Positions 23,490-31,140 of a DNA stretch of 34,695 nt are shown here, piece after piece. The translations under genes and the position numbers were made by a program. Below the pieces are notes generated by a model that had not been told where the DNA came from, did no database searches, and saw nothing but the letters and a program-made list of their open reading frames with translations. The DNA comes from Actinomycetes bacterium. GTDB lineage: Bacteria > Actinomycetota > Actinomycetes > Jiangellales > Jiangellaceae. Location: NCBI GenBank assembly GCA_021793295.1, contig JAJYTA010000030.1:1-34695 (forward strand), given 5' to 3'. Position 1 is the first letter of the stretch; every line of letters begins with the position of its first letter.

Positions 23490-24851
23490 CTACCGGGTGG
23501 CCTCGAGCAGTTCGGCGACCAGGAAGGCCAGTTCCAGCGACTGGGTGCGGTTGAGCCGCGGGTCGCACACGGTCTCGTATCTACTGGCCAGCCCATCCTC
23601 GGCAATCGGGTCGCCGCCGCCGACGCATTCGGTGACGTCGTCACCGGTCAACTCGACATGCAGCCCACCAGGATGGGTTCCCAACGAGCGGTGCACCTCG
23701 AAGAATCCGCGAACCTCGTCGACGACGTCGTCGAACCGGCGCGTCTTGTGCCCGCTGGGCGCCTCGTAGGTGTTGCCGTGCATCGGGTCGCAGATCCAGG
23801 TGGCGACCAGCCCGTTCGCGGTGGCCTTCTGGATCAGCGAAGGCAGCGCGGTACGGATGCGCTGCGCACCCATCCGGGTGACGAACGTCAACCGGCCCGG
23901 CACCCGGTCCGGGTCGAGCTTGTCGGCCAGGGCCAGCAGTTCGTCGGTGGACGTGGTCGGCCCGATCTTGACCCCGATGGGGTTGCGGATACGCGAGGCG
24001 AACTCGACGTGGGCGCCGTCGAGCTGGCGGCTGCGCTCGCCGATCCACAGGAAGTGCCCCGACACGTCGTACGGCGCGCCCGAGCGGGAGTCGACCCTGG
24101 TCATCGGCAATTCGTAGTCGAGCAGCAACGCCTCGTGCGACGAGTACAACTCGACGGTGCGCAACTGCTCGGGGTCGATCTCGATGGCCTTCATGAAGGC
24201 CAGGGCCTGCTCGATGCGCCCAGCCAGTCGCTCGTAGCGCTGCCCGGCCGGTGACGTCCGGACGAAATCGGTGTTCCACGCATGCACCTGGTGCAGATCG
24301 GCGTAGCCGCCACCGACGAACGCGCGGGCGAGATTCAACGTCGCAGCCGAGGCATGGTAGGCACGCACCATCCGCGCCGGGTCGGGCCTGCGCGCGTCCT
24401 CGGTGAAGTCGAACGAGTTGACGATGTCGCCACGGAACGCCGGCAGCGTGACGCCGTCACGGGCCTCGTCAGGCTTGGAACGCGGCTTGGCGTATTGGCC
24501 GGCCAGACGGCCGACCTTCACCACCGGGACGCTGGCGGCATACGTCAGCACGACGGCCATCTGCAGCAAGGTCTTGAGCTTGTTGCGGACGTTGTCCGCG
24601 CTCACCCCGGCGAACGTTTCGGCGCAGTCACCGCCCTGGAGCAGGAACGCCTCGCCCTGCGCGACAGCGGCCAAGCGGGTACGCAGCAGGTCGCATTCGC
24701 CGGCGAACACCAGCGGTGGCATCTGGCGCAGTTGCTCGGTCGCCTCGGTGACGGCGCCGGGCTCGGGCCACTGCGGCTGCTGCGCCGCGGGCAGGCCGGC
24801 CACGGCTTCGGTCAGCTCGGCGTACAGGGCACGATCTTCGGGCGAGTTCAC
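23490..24851 (-). CDS. aroG: 3-Deoxy-7-phosphoheptulonate synthase, type II
   Basis: Same reaction as the type I enzyme at 19296 but of the plant/mycobacterial type II family. 453 residues with GTG 24851, close to the 462 of M. tuberculosis AroG. QGGDCAETF (72-80) carries the metal-binding cysteine Cys77; VGRLAGQYAKPRS (113-125), FRGDIVNSF, LYSSHEALLLDYE, HFLWIGERSRQLDGAH, NPIGVKIGP, WICDPMHGNT and GGLHVELTGDDVTEC follow in family order. In mycobacteria this enzyme is inhibited by aromatic amino acids and partners chorismate mutase. The frame is open upstream to 25037 without family resemblance. TACTCT lies seven bases before the GTG. Confidence 0.96.
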   Translation of the reverse strand: MNSPEDRALYAELTEAVAGLPAAQQPQWPEPGAVTEATEQLRQMPPLVFAGECDLLRTRLAAVAQGEAFLLQGGDCAETFAGVSADNVRNKLKTLLQMAVVLTYAASVPVVKVGRLAGQYAKPRSKPDEARDGVTLPAFRGDIVNSFDFTEDARRPDPARMVRAYHASAATLNLARAFVGGGYADLHQVHAWNTDFVRTSPAGQRYERLAGRIEQALAFMKAIEIDPEQLRTVELYSSHEALLLDYELPMTRVDSRSGAPYDVSGHFLWIGERSRQLDGAHVEFASRIRNPIGVKIGPTTSTDELLALADKLDPDRVPGRLTFVTRMGAQRIRTALPSLIQKATANGLVATWICDPMHGNTYEAPSGHKTRRFDDVVDEVRGFFEVHRSLGTHPGGLHVELTGDDVTECVGGGDPIAEDGLASRYETVCDPRLNRTQSLELAFLVAELLEATR

Positions 24852-24864
24852 CCGACCAAGAGTA
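24851..24864 (-). promoter_or_regulatory. Predicted leaderless promoter of aroG
   Basis: TACTCT (24864-24859, minus strand), seven bases, then GTG 24851. Confidence 0.45.
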
Positions 24865-24967
24865 GGACCTCGCGGCCAGCCACCGGGCAGGTAGCCCACA
24901 GCCCGGACACCGCCTCGGTTCCCCCGGCGCCTGCGCGGGCGGACGCGGAGGCGCCGATTTCCGGCGG

Positions 24968-24973
24968 TAAGGT
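24968..24973 (+). promoter_or_regulatory. Predicted -10 of the phosphofructokinase gene
   Basis: TAAGGT at 24968-24973 predicts a start near 24980 and a leader of about 44 nt; AGAAGG about 7 bases before ATG 25024 serves as Shine-Dalgarno. This gene therefore differs from its leaderless divergent neighbour aroG. Confidence 0.4.
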
Positions 24974-25023
24974 TGCATCTCGAATCGAGAACGTCCTGGA
25001 ACGCACGACGAGAAGGTCTCCGC

Positions 25024-26280
25024 ATGCCCGAGAGCACGCCTCAATCGCACCATTCGGCCGACGAGCGCTCGCACCGGCCCGTCCGCAGGGTCGCCATGCT
25101 CACCGCCGGCGGATTGGCGCCGTGCCTGTCGTCGGCCGTGGGCGGATTGATCGAGCGCTACACCGAGATCGCGCCCGAGATCGAGATCATGGCCTACCTC
25201 GACGGTTACGCCGGGCTGCTGACCGGCCGCTCGATCACCATCTCACCGGAGGTGCGGTCGTCGGCCAGCCGACTGCACCGCTACGGCGGCTCGCCCATCG
25301 GCAACAGCCGCGTCAAACTCACCAACGTCGCCGACTGTGTCAGGCGCGGGCTCGTGCGGGAGGGGCAAGACCCCCTGCACGTCGCGGCCGAGCAACTCAC
25401 CCGCGACGGCGTGGACGTGCTGCACACCATCGGCGGTGACGACACCAACACGATGGCGGCGAGCCTGTCGGCCTATCTGGCCGAGAACGACTACGAGCTG
25501 ACCGTCGTCGGGCTGCCGAAGACCATCGACAACGACATCGTGCCCGTCCGGCAGAGCCTGGGCGCATGGACGGCGGCCGAGCAGGGCTCGATCTACGCCC
25601 GCAACATCATCGCCGAGCACTCGTCCAACCCGCGGATGCTCATCATCCACGAGGTCATGGGCCGGCATTGCGGCTGGCTCACCGCAGCCACCGCGCGGGC
25701 GTACCGCGGCTGGCTGGCGACCCGCGAGTGGGTGCCCGAGATCGGACTGGACCCCCGGCGCTGGGACATTCACGGCGTCTACGTGCCCGAGGTCAAGCTC
25801 GACATCGACACCGAGGCCGGCCGGCTGCGCAAGGTGATGGACGACATCGGCTGTGTCAACATCTTCCTGTCCGAGGGTGCGGGCGTCGACTCCATCGTCG
25901 CCGAGCTCGAGGCCGCCGGCGCCGACGTCCCCCGCGACCCGTTCGGACACGTCCAGCTGGACAAGATCAACCCGGGTGCGTGGTTCGCCGACCAGTTCGC
26001 CTCCCGGCTGGGCGCGGAGAAGGTCATGGTCCAGAAGAGCGGATACTTCAGCCGCTCCGCCGCGGCCAACGTCGACGACCTGCGATTGATCAAGAGCTGC
26101 ACGGATCTGGCCGTGGAGTGCGCGCTGCGCCACGAAGGCGGGCTGATCGGACACGACGAGGGCCAGGGCGGGCGGCTTCGGGCCATCGAGTTCGACCGGG
26201 TCGCAGGCGGCAAGGCCTTCGATCCCGCCACGCCATGGTTCGCCGACCTGGTCGGCGCCATCGGCCAGCCCACGCCCTGA
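25024..26280 (+). CDS. pfp: 6-Phosphofructokinase, PPi-dependent type
   Basis: Phosphorylates fructose 6-phosphate to the 1,6-bisphosphate in glycolysis. 418 residues. AMLTAGGLAPCLSSAVGG (25-42) is the phosphate-donor loop; GGDDTNT (137-143) has Asp where ATP enzymes have Gly, and PKTIDND (165-171) has Lys next to the catalytic Asp. Both residues are diagnostic of pyrophosphate-using enzymes, which work reversibly. HEVMGRHCGWL and the C-terminal GYFSRSAAAN fit. ATG 25024 is set by AGAAGG upstream. Divergent from aroG, convergent with the penicillin-binding lipoprotein gene. Confidence 0.93.
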   Translation: MPESTPQSHHSADERSHRPVRRVAMLTAGGLAPCLSSAVGGLIERYTEIAPEIEIMAYLDGYAGLLTGRSITISPEVRSSASRLHRYGGSPIGNSRVKLTNVADCVRRGLVREGQDPLHVAAEQLTRDGVDVLHTIGGDDTNTMAASLSAYLAENDYELTVVGLPKTIDNDIVPVRQSLGAWTAAEQGSIYARNIIAEHSSNPRMLIIHEVMGRHCGWLTAATARAYRGWLATREWVPEIGLDPRRWDIHGVYVPEVKLDIDTEAGRLRKVMDDIGCVNIFLSEGAGVDSIVAELEAAGADVPRDPFGHVQLDKINPGAWFADQFASRLGAEKVMVQKSGYFSRSAAANVDDLRLIKSCTDLAVECALRHEGGLIGHDEGQGGRLRAIEFDRVAGGKAFDPATPWFADLVGAIGQPTP

Positions 26281-26289
26281 TCCCCAGCC

Positions 26290-26309
26290 CACTCCCTGAT
26301 CCCGGAGTG
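26290..26309. terminator. Weak hairpin between pfp and the PBP gene
   Basis: CACTCC (26290-26295) and GGAGTG (26304-26309) with an 8-nt loop, between convergent genes; no T-run. A modest candidate for a shared terminator. Confidence 0.4.
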
Positions 26310-26315
26310 CGCAAG

Positions 26316-28199
26316 CTACTGCGACAGGAACTCCGACAGCAGCGGCCCCGCCGTCCGGGAGCCGGACTCGCCGTCCTCCACGAACACGGCGACGGCCAGG
26401 TCACCCTGGATGGCGACCATCCACGCGTGCGTGCGCGGCGGGTCCTCGCTGCCGTACTCGGCGGTCCCGGTCTTCGCGCCGACCCGCTCCCCCGGCACGT
26501 CGCCGAGGAACGTCGCGCTGCCTTCGGACACGACGGCGTACATCAGCTCGCGCAGCACATCCGCCTCGGCCGAGGTGAGCGGAGCCTGCGGCGTGGCGGC
26601 GGCTGGCTCGGCGCCGTCGACCAGCTTCGGCACCACCGTGCTGCCGGCTGCCACGGAGGCGGCCATCGTCGCCATCGCCAACGGTGACGCCAAGACCTCG
26701 CCCTGCCCGATCATCGACGCCGCATGGGCCGTCGCACCGGCTTCGGCCGGGACGTCACCGAGGAAAGCCGGCGCCCCGATGTCGGCCTGCGTGCCGATAC
26801 CGAGAGCTTCGGCCGCCTGAGCGAGCTGAGCCTGGCTGACGGTGTCGTGCTGATCGATCAAGGCGGTGTTGCACGATTCGGCGACCGCTGTGCGCAGCGG
26901 TATCTCCCCGAGACTGGAGCTCGGGTAGTCGTCGTAGTTCTCGAAACTCCTACCGTCGACGGTGACGGTCGGGGTGCAGTTCACGCTCGTGTCGGCAGTG
27001 AGTCCCGCGCGCAGCAACGCCAGCGACGTGACGATCTTGAACGTGGAACCGGGCGCGTACTGGCCGAGCGTGGCCGTGGAGTAGCCGTCGCTGCCGGGGC
27101 CACTTGCCGCGGCGAGCACGGCGCCGGTCGACGGCTGGACGACCGTGATCGCGCTGGGCGGCCCGACGTCGGCCAGCACCTGCTCGGCTCGGGTCTGCAG
27201 GTCCGGGTCGAGGGTCGTGCTGACGTCCGCACCCGGTTGGGGCTCGGTCTCGTACACCGTCGTCGGCTCGCCCTCAGGCGGGACGATCTCCACGGTGATG
27301 CCCGGCGTCCCCCGAAGTTGCTCCTCGTACTGCTGCTGCAGCCCGGACAGGCCGACGATGTCACCGGGTTCGACTGCGCCGTCGGACTCCTCGATGATCT
27401 CTGCCGTGGCCTCACCGACCGTGCCGAGGATCGGGCGGGCGAACTCGCGCGTCGGAGCGAGGGCGAGGGTGTCCTCGAGGGCGACGGCGCCGTCGATCTC
27501 GTCGACGGCGCTCAACACCGGCACCGCGTCGGCTTCGCGCAAGGTGATGGCTTCGACGAAGGCCTCCGGCCCGGCGGCTTCGGCCCGATCGGCGAGCCCG
27601 TCCGCGTCGACGTCGACGACCGCGGCGAGCTTACGGGCGGCGGATTCGACCTCGGCGGCCGGGATCCTGGTCTTGTCGATGCCCACGCGGTAGACCGGGC
27701 GTTCGGTCACGATGGCTGCCCCGTCGGCGCCGAGGATGTCGCCGCGCTCGGCCGGCTGGCGACTCGCCGCCAGTCGAGCGTCCGGCACCAGATCGGGGTG
27801 GATGATCGCCGGGTCCCATTCCACCTGCCAGGCGTCGTCGACGAGCACCAAGGCGGCCGTCGAGGTGTACTCCCAGGTCTCACCGCCGACGTCCCACGCC
27901 AGCTGGAGCTCGGCCGCCCGCTGGTCGTCGCCGGCGTCGCGCACGTCGGACACCTCGACGCTCAGCGACGACTCGCCCATGCCGCTCGTGATCTCTTCCA
28001 CGGCGGCGGCGACTTCCTCCCCGGTCGCGCCAGTCCATGGCGCGTCACCCCACTCGCCCGACTGCAGTGCGGCAGCCAGCCGCTGGGCTACCGGATCGGC
28101 GTCGGGTGGGCCGCTGCAGCCGGCTGCCGAGGCCGCCATGATCACGGCTGCCGCGGCAGCCACGCCCGTAGTGAACCCCCGTCGGTGGTTGTGGTCCAT
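26316..28199 (-). CDS. Penicillin-binding transpeptidase lipoprotein with MecA_N-like domain
   Basis: A class B PBP of 627 residues. A signal peptide ends in AAGC, so Cys28 is a possible lipid attachment site (weak lipobox, no Leu at -3). An NTF2-like MecA_N domain (about 32-145), a PBP dimer domain (about 147-310) and a transpeptidase domain (about 345-627) follow, with Ser385-TF-Lys388, Ser442-Cys-Asn444 and KTG 576-578. This is the layout of S. aureus PBP2a and of the mycobacterial penicillin-binding lipoprotein. It cross-links peptidoglycan outside the membrane; low beta-lactam affinity is possible but not visible. It lies 32 bp after a secreted unknown and close to a bla locus. ATG 28199 preceded by GGGGAG. 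Confidence 0.93.
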   Translation of the reverse strand: MDHNHRRGFTTGVAAAAAVIMAASAAGCSGPPDADPVAQRLAAALQSGEWGDAPWTGATGEEVAAAVEEITSGMGESSLSVEVSDVRDAGDDQRAAELQLAWDVGGETWEYTSTAALVLVDDAWQVEWDPAIIHPDLVPDARLAASRQPAERGDILGADGAAIVTERPVYRVGIDKTRIPAAEVESAARKLAAVVDVDADGLADRAEAAGPEAFVEAITLREADAVPVLSAVDEIDGAVALEDTLALAPTREFARPILGTVGEATAEIIEESDGAVEPGDIVGLSGLQQQYEEQLRGTPGITVEIVPPEGEPTTVYETEPQPGADVSTTLDPDLQTRAEQVLADVGPPSAITVVQPSTGAVLAAASGPGSDGYSTATLGQYAPGSTFKIVTSLALLRAGLTADTSVNCTPTVTVDGRSFENYDDYPSSSLGEIPLRTAVAESCNTALIDQHDTVSQAQLAQAAEALGIGTQADIGAPAFLGDVPAEAGATAHAASMIGQGEVLASPLAMATMAASVAAGSTVVPKLVDGAEPAAATPQAPLTSAEADVLRELMYAVVSEGSATFLGDVPGERVGAKTGTAEYGSEDPPRTHAWMVAIQGDLAVAVFVEDGESGSRTAGPLLSEFLSQ

Positions 28200-28231
28200 C
28201 GCTCCCCGTTTCACGTCAGTATCGTCTGGTC

Positions 28232-29086
28232 TCATCCGGTGGCGGCTGCGGCCGGCGAGCAGCCCATCTCGCCGGGTTGAAGACTCATGCGGTCGGGAAC
28301 CCAAACCGTCACGTCGGCGGGCGCTACCCGCACGAACACGCACGCGGTCCCCCGCCCGACGGCCACGCCCACCGCGTCGTCGACGACGGCCACGGAATCG
28401 TCGCTCAGTGCCGTCGCAGTATCCATCACGTCCTCGGGCTCGACCTCATCGCGCTGCAGCTCGCTCGCCACGGCAGCGTCGTACTGCCTCCGGACGTCGG
28501 ACAGCACGTCCGCGGCACGCACCGGGCCCGGCCCTGCGACCAGGTGGGCGCTCAACCGCTCGACGAGGCGAGCCGGCAACCGCGGTTCGACCGGCGCCGG
28601 CCCCAGCTCGATCACCGCAGTGTCCGGGCAGGCCTCGAGCCGCTCCGGCTCGTGTTCGTCCATCCGGTCGTCGAACACCCACCGATAGCACCCGGTCACG
28701 GCGTAGTTCTGCTCCTGCCACCCGAACCCGTCCCGCCGGGTACGGTCGCGGCGCAGGCGCAAGACGACCTCGGCGCCGCCGTCGCCGGTCGCACCAGCCA
28801 GCTGCAGCACCTGCACGTCGTCGCCGGGCCCGTCGACGCGGCGGGCATAGGCCTGCGGCTGCGGCCCTCGCGAGCGCGCCATCACCAGGCCGAGTTCGGC
28901 CGCGTAGTCGTCGAGAATTCGGACGTCGTCGCCGTTGGGTTCCTCCGGCGCCCCGGTGTGCGAGCCATCCGCGTTCGCCGGGCGCACGGTGAGGCCGTCG
29001 GTGTCCGGCGTGGTCACAGCGACGACCGCCGCCACCGTCCCGGCCACCACCGCCAACGCAGCCAGCGTCCTCGCCGTCCTGTTCAT
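28232..29086 (-). CDS. Secreted or membrane-anchored protein of unknown function
   Basis: I do not recognise this 284-residue protein. It starts with an uncleaved-looking signal anchor (MNRTARTLAALAVVAGTVAAVVAV, about 5-24), followed by an Asp/Glu-rich extracytoplasmic part. Two cysteines flank a short segment (CYRWVF around 137, EACPD around 156) and could form a disulfide; another Cys sits near the C-terminus. GGGAG precedes ATG 29086. Its stop is 32 bp before the MecA_N-type PBP gene, in the same direction, so the two are likely co-transcribed and may act together at the cell surface (inference). Confidence 0.7.
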   Translation of the reverse strand: MNRTARTLAALAVVAGTVAAVVAVTTPDTDGLTVRPANADGSHTGAPEEPNGDDVRILDDYAAELGLVMARSRGPQPQAYARRVDGPGDDVQVLQLAGATGDGGAEVVLRLRRDRTRRDGFGWQEQNYAVTGCYRWVFDDRMDEHEPERLEACPDTAVIELGPAPVEPRLPARLVERLSAHLVAGPGPVRAADVLSDVRRQYDAAVASELQRDEVEPEDVMDTATALSDDSVAVVDDAVGVAVGRGTACVFVRVAPADVTVWVPDRMSLQPGEMGCSPAAAATG

Positions 29087-29127
29087 CCGGGTACCCGGCT
29101 CCCTCCGCGGTCGCGCCGTAACGGTCG

Positions 29128-30063
29128 TCAGCCGAGCCGGGCGACGACGAGCCGGGCGATGTCGGCCAACACAGCATTGTCCCTGTCCGCGTCCGATTCG
29201 TCCCGCCGGGTCAGCGCGGCTATCACGACCGGTGTCCCGGACGGCGTCCAGGCGACGCCGACGTCGTTGTTCGTTGCGTAGTCACCGGCCCCCGTCTTGT
29301 CCGCCAGCCGCCATCCTTCCGGCAATCCGGCGCGGAACCGGTCCGCGGAGGTCTGGTTGTCCTCCATCCACGCCCGCAACCGACGCCGGTCGCGGGGCGC
29401 GAGAGCATGGCCGACCAGCAGGCGCGCGAAGGTGCGCGCGATCGCCGCAGGCGTCGTGGTGTCGCGGTCGTCCCCCGGAAGTGCGGTGTTCAGGTCCGGT
29501 TCCCAGCGGTCCAGCCGCGTGGCGCGGTCACCGAGGGAACGGGCGAACGCGCTCAGCCCGCGCGGACCGCCGATCTCACGCAACAGCAGGTTGCCGGCCG
29601 TGTTGTCGCTGAGCTGCAGCGCGGCCGTGCACATCTGCGCCACCGTCATCCCGGTGTCGACGTGCTCCGCGGCGACCGGCGCGTACTCCAGGACGTCGGC
29701 GGGCGGGAACCAGACACGGCGATCCAAGGTCTCCCCGTGGACGTCGTGGTCGCGCAGGACCGCCGCCGCGGCCAGCACCTTGAAGACCGACAGCATCGGG
29801 AAGCGTTCGCCGGCCCGGTGCGCCAGGCGGGTTCCAGTGTGCAGATTCATCGCAGCGAGTCCGATGGTCGTGTTGTAGTCGCGTTCCAGCGCCGCGATCG
29901 CGTCCTCGCGGCGAGCAGTGGCCTGCGCAGTTCCCGTACTCGGCGCGGCAGCGGCACCGGTGAGAGCCAGGGCCACCGGCGCAGCGGCGCCCAGCCGGAG
30001 CACGCTGCGCCGAGACGGTGTAGACAGGCTGGGTGCGACGGTGGAAGAAGCGGGACGGCGCAT
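29128..30063 (-). CDS. bla: Class A beta-lactamase, Tat-exported
   Basis: Serine beta-lactamase of 311 residues. A twin-arginine signal SRRSVLRLGAAAPVALALTG (17-36) directs export in folded form. All catalytic motifs are present: Ser92-VF-Lys95, SDN 152-154, EPDLN 188-192 with the deacylating Glu, and KTG 256-258 followed by AGDYATNND. It should hydrolyse penicillins; spectrum cannot be read. GGAGG four bases before ATG 30063 sets the start. It is divergent from a LysR gene, the arrangement of inducible Streptomyces beta-lactamases (blaL). It is 41 bp upstream of the unknown secreted protein gene in the same direction. Confidence 0.95.
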   Translation of the reverse strand: MRRPASSTVAPSLSTPSRRSVLRLGAAAPVALALTGAAAAPSTGTAQATARREDAIAALERDYNTTIGLAAMNLHTGTRLAHRAGERFPMLSVFKVLAAAAVLRDHDVHGETLDRRVWFPPADVLEYAPVAAEHVDTGMTVAQMCTAALQLSDNTAGNLLLREIGGPRGLSAFARSLGDRATRLDRWEPDLNTALPGDDRDTTTPAAIARTFARLLVGHALAPRDRRRLRAWMEDNQTSADRFRAGLPEGWRLADKTGAGDYATNNDVGVAWTPSGTPVVIAALTRRDESDADRDNAVLADIARLVVARLG

Positions 30064-30090
30064 CGGTCCTCCTCGGGGACTGGGACTGGG

Positions 30091-30116
30091 CATGACCTTG
30101 GGCACCGGCGGTCATG
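30091..30116. promoter_or_regulatory. Dyad between bla and the LysR gene, candidate BlaA operator
   Basis: CATGACC (30091-30097), twelve bases, GGTCATG (30110-30116): a perfect 7-bp inverted repeat in the 159-bp divergent intergenic region, 28 bp upstream of the beta-lactamase start codon. LysR regulators typically bind such interrupted dyads. Binding is inference. Confidence 0.5.
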
Positions 30117-30222
30117 GAGACCGGCGGGTGCCTTCCGGTGCACCGAGAGTGCCGACGCCGGCCGATCGATGTCCAAGCCGTATCCGCCACTGATCAATAC
30201 CTTTTCGATATGGTTCGTGTTC

Positions 30223-31140
30223 GTGGACCTGATCACGCACTTGGAGGCGTTCGTCGCAGTCGCCCGGGCGCGCAGTTTCACCCTGGGTGCGCAGGATTGT
30301 GGTGTGCCGCAGCCGGTGGTGAGCCGACGTGTCTCGGCCCTGGAACGCCACCTCGGCGGTGCGCTGCTGCGGCGTACGTCCAGGCGGGTCGACCTCACCG
30401 ACCTCGGCCGCACCCTGCTGCCGCATGCCGCCGACCTGGTGGCCCGGGCCGCCCATCTGCGCGAGCTCGCCGGAGCCGCACAGGCAGCCACCATCGTCGT
30501 CGGGGTGCCACCCGGACCGGACCCACGCCACCTGGTCGCCGCACGCGCCAGCGCCGCAGACGCCGGCATGGCGCTGTCGTTCACCGAAGATGGCGTGCAA
30601 GCTCGGACCGAGTTGCTGCGCCGGGGCCGCCTGGACCTCGCACTGTTGCCGTGCCCGCCGGACGAGGAGGACGTCGGCGCCGACCTCGGCGCGGCTACCG
30701 CCACCGGGGACCTGCGGGGTCGTCGCGTCCACCTGGACCAGCTGCGCCGCAACATGGGCGAGGCGGGCCGGCCGCGGCGGATTCATCTCGACGCCGAGGA
30801 CGACGTCCCGTGGATCCGGGACCCGCTGCGGCGAGCGGCGCGGGCCGCCGGGCTTCGCGACGATCAGGTGTGCACGTCGACGACGCGGACCGAGGCCGTC
30901 GCCGGTGCGATCGAATACGGCGACGTCGTGGTCGCCACCGCGGCGTGGGCCGGGGCGCAGGGGCTGCGGTGGCGCGCTCTCGGCGAGGTGTCGCTGCGGC
31001 GCTCCTACGCCGTCGCCACTGGCGGCCACACACGCGCGGCCTCGCTGGATGCGGTGCTGCCCGCGCTGGCCCGGGCGGCGGCCCTGTCCGACGGCGCGGA
31101 CCCTGATGGCGCGGACTCCGGCGTCGAGGAGCCGGCATGA
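30223..31140 (+). CDS. blaA: LysR-type regulator of the beta-lactamase (BlaA-like)
   Basis: A 305-residue LysR-type transcription factor. The winged helix-turn-helix is at about 1-60: HLEAFVAVARARSFTLGAQ, VPQPVVSRRVSALERHLGGALLRRTSRRVDLTDLGR. The effector-binding part starts at about 90 (ATIVVGVPPGP). GTG 30223 gives the usual LysR N-terminus and follows TATGGT (30209-30214) by eight bases; an ATG 18 codons upstream (30169) is a poorer choice. Divergent from bla and coupled by an ATGA overlap to the next gene, as blaA-blaB in Streptomyces cacaoi, where BlaA activates blaL. No wall-metabolite ligand can be identified from sequence. Confidence 0.88.
   Translation: MDLITHLEAFVAVARARSFTLGAQDCGVPQPVVSRRVSALERHLGGALLRRTSRRVDLTDLGRTLLPHAADLVARAAHLRELAGAAQAATIVVGVPPGPDPRHLVAARASAADAGMALSFTEDGVQARTELLRRGRLDLALLPCPPDEEDVGADLGAATATGDLRGRRVHLDQLRRNMGEAGRPRRIHLDAEDDVPWIRDPLRRAARAAGLRDDQVCTSTTRTEAVAGAIEYGDVVVATAAWAGAQGLRWRALGEVSLRRSYAVATGGHTRAASLDAVLPALARAAALSDGADPDGADSGVEEPA

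Noticed and set aside
30169-30222. ATG 30169 as the LysR start
   Set aside because: It adds 18 residues before the canonical LysR N-terminus and would place the promoter's -10 inside the gene; GTG 30223 fits better.
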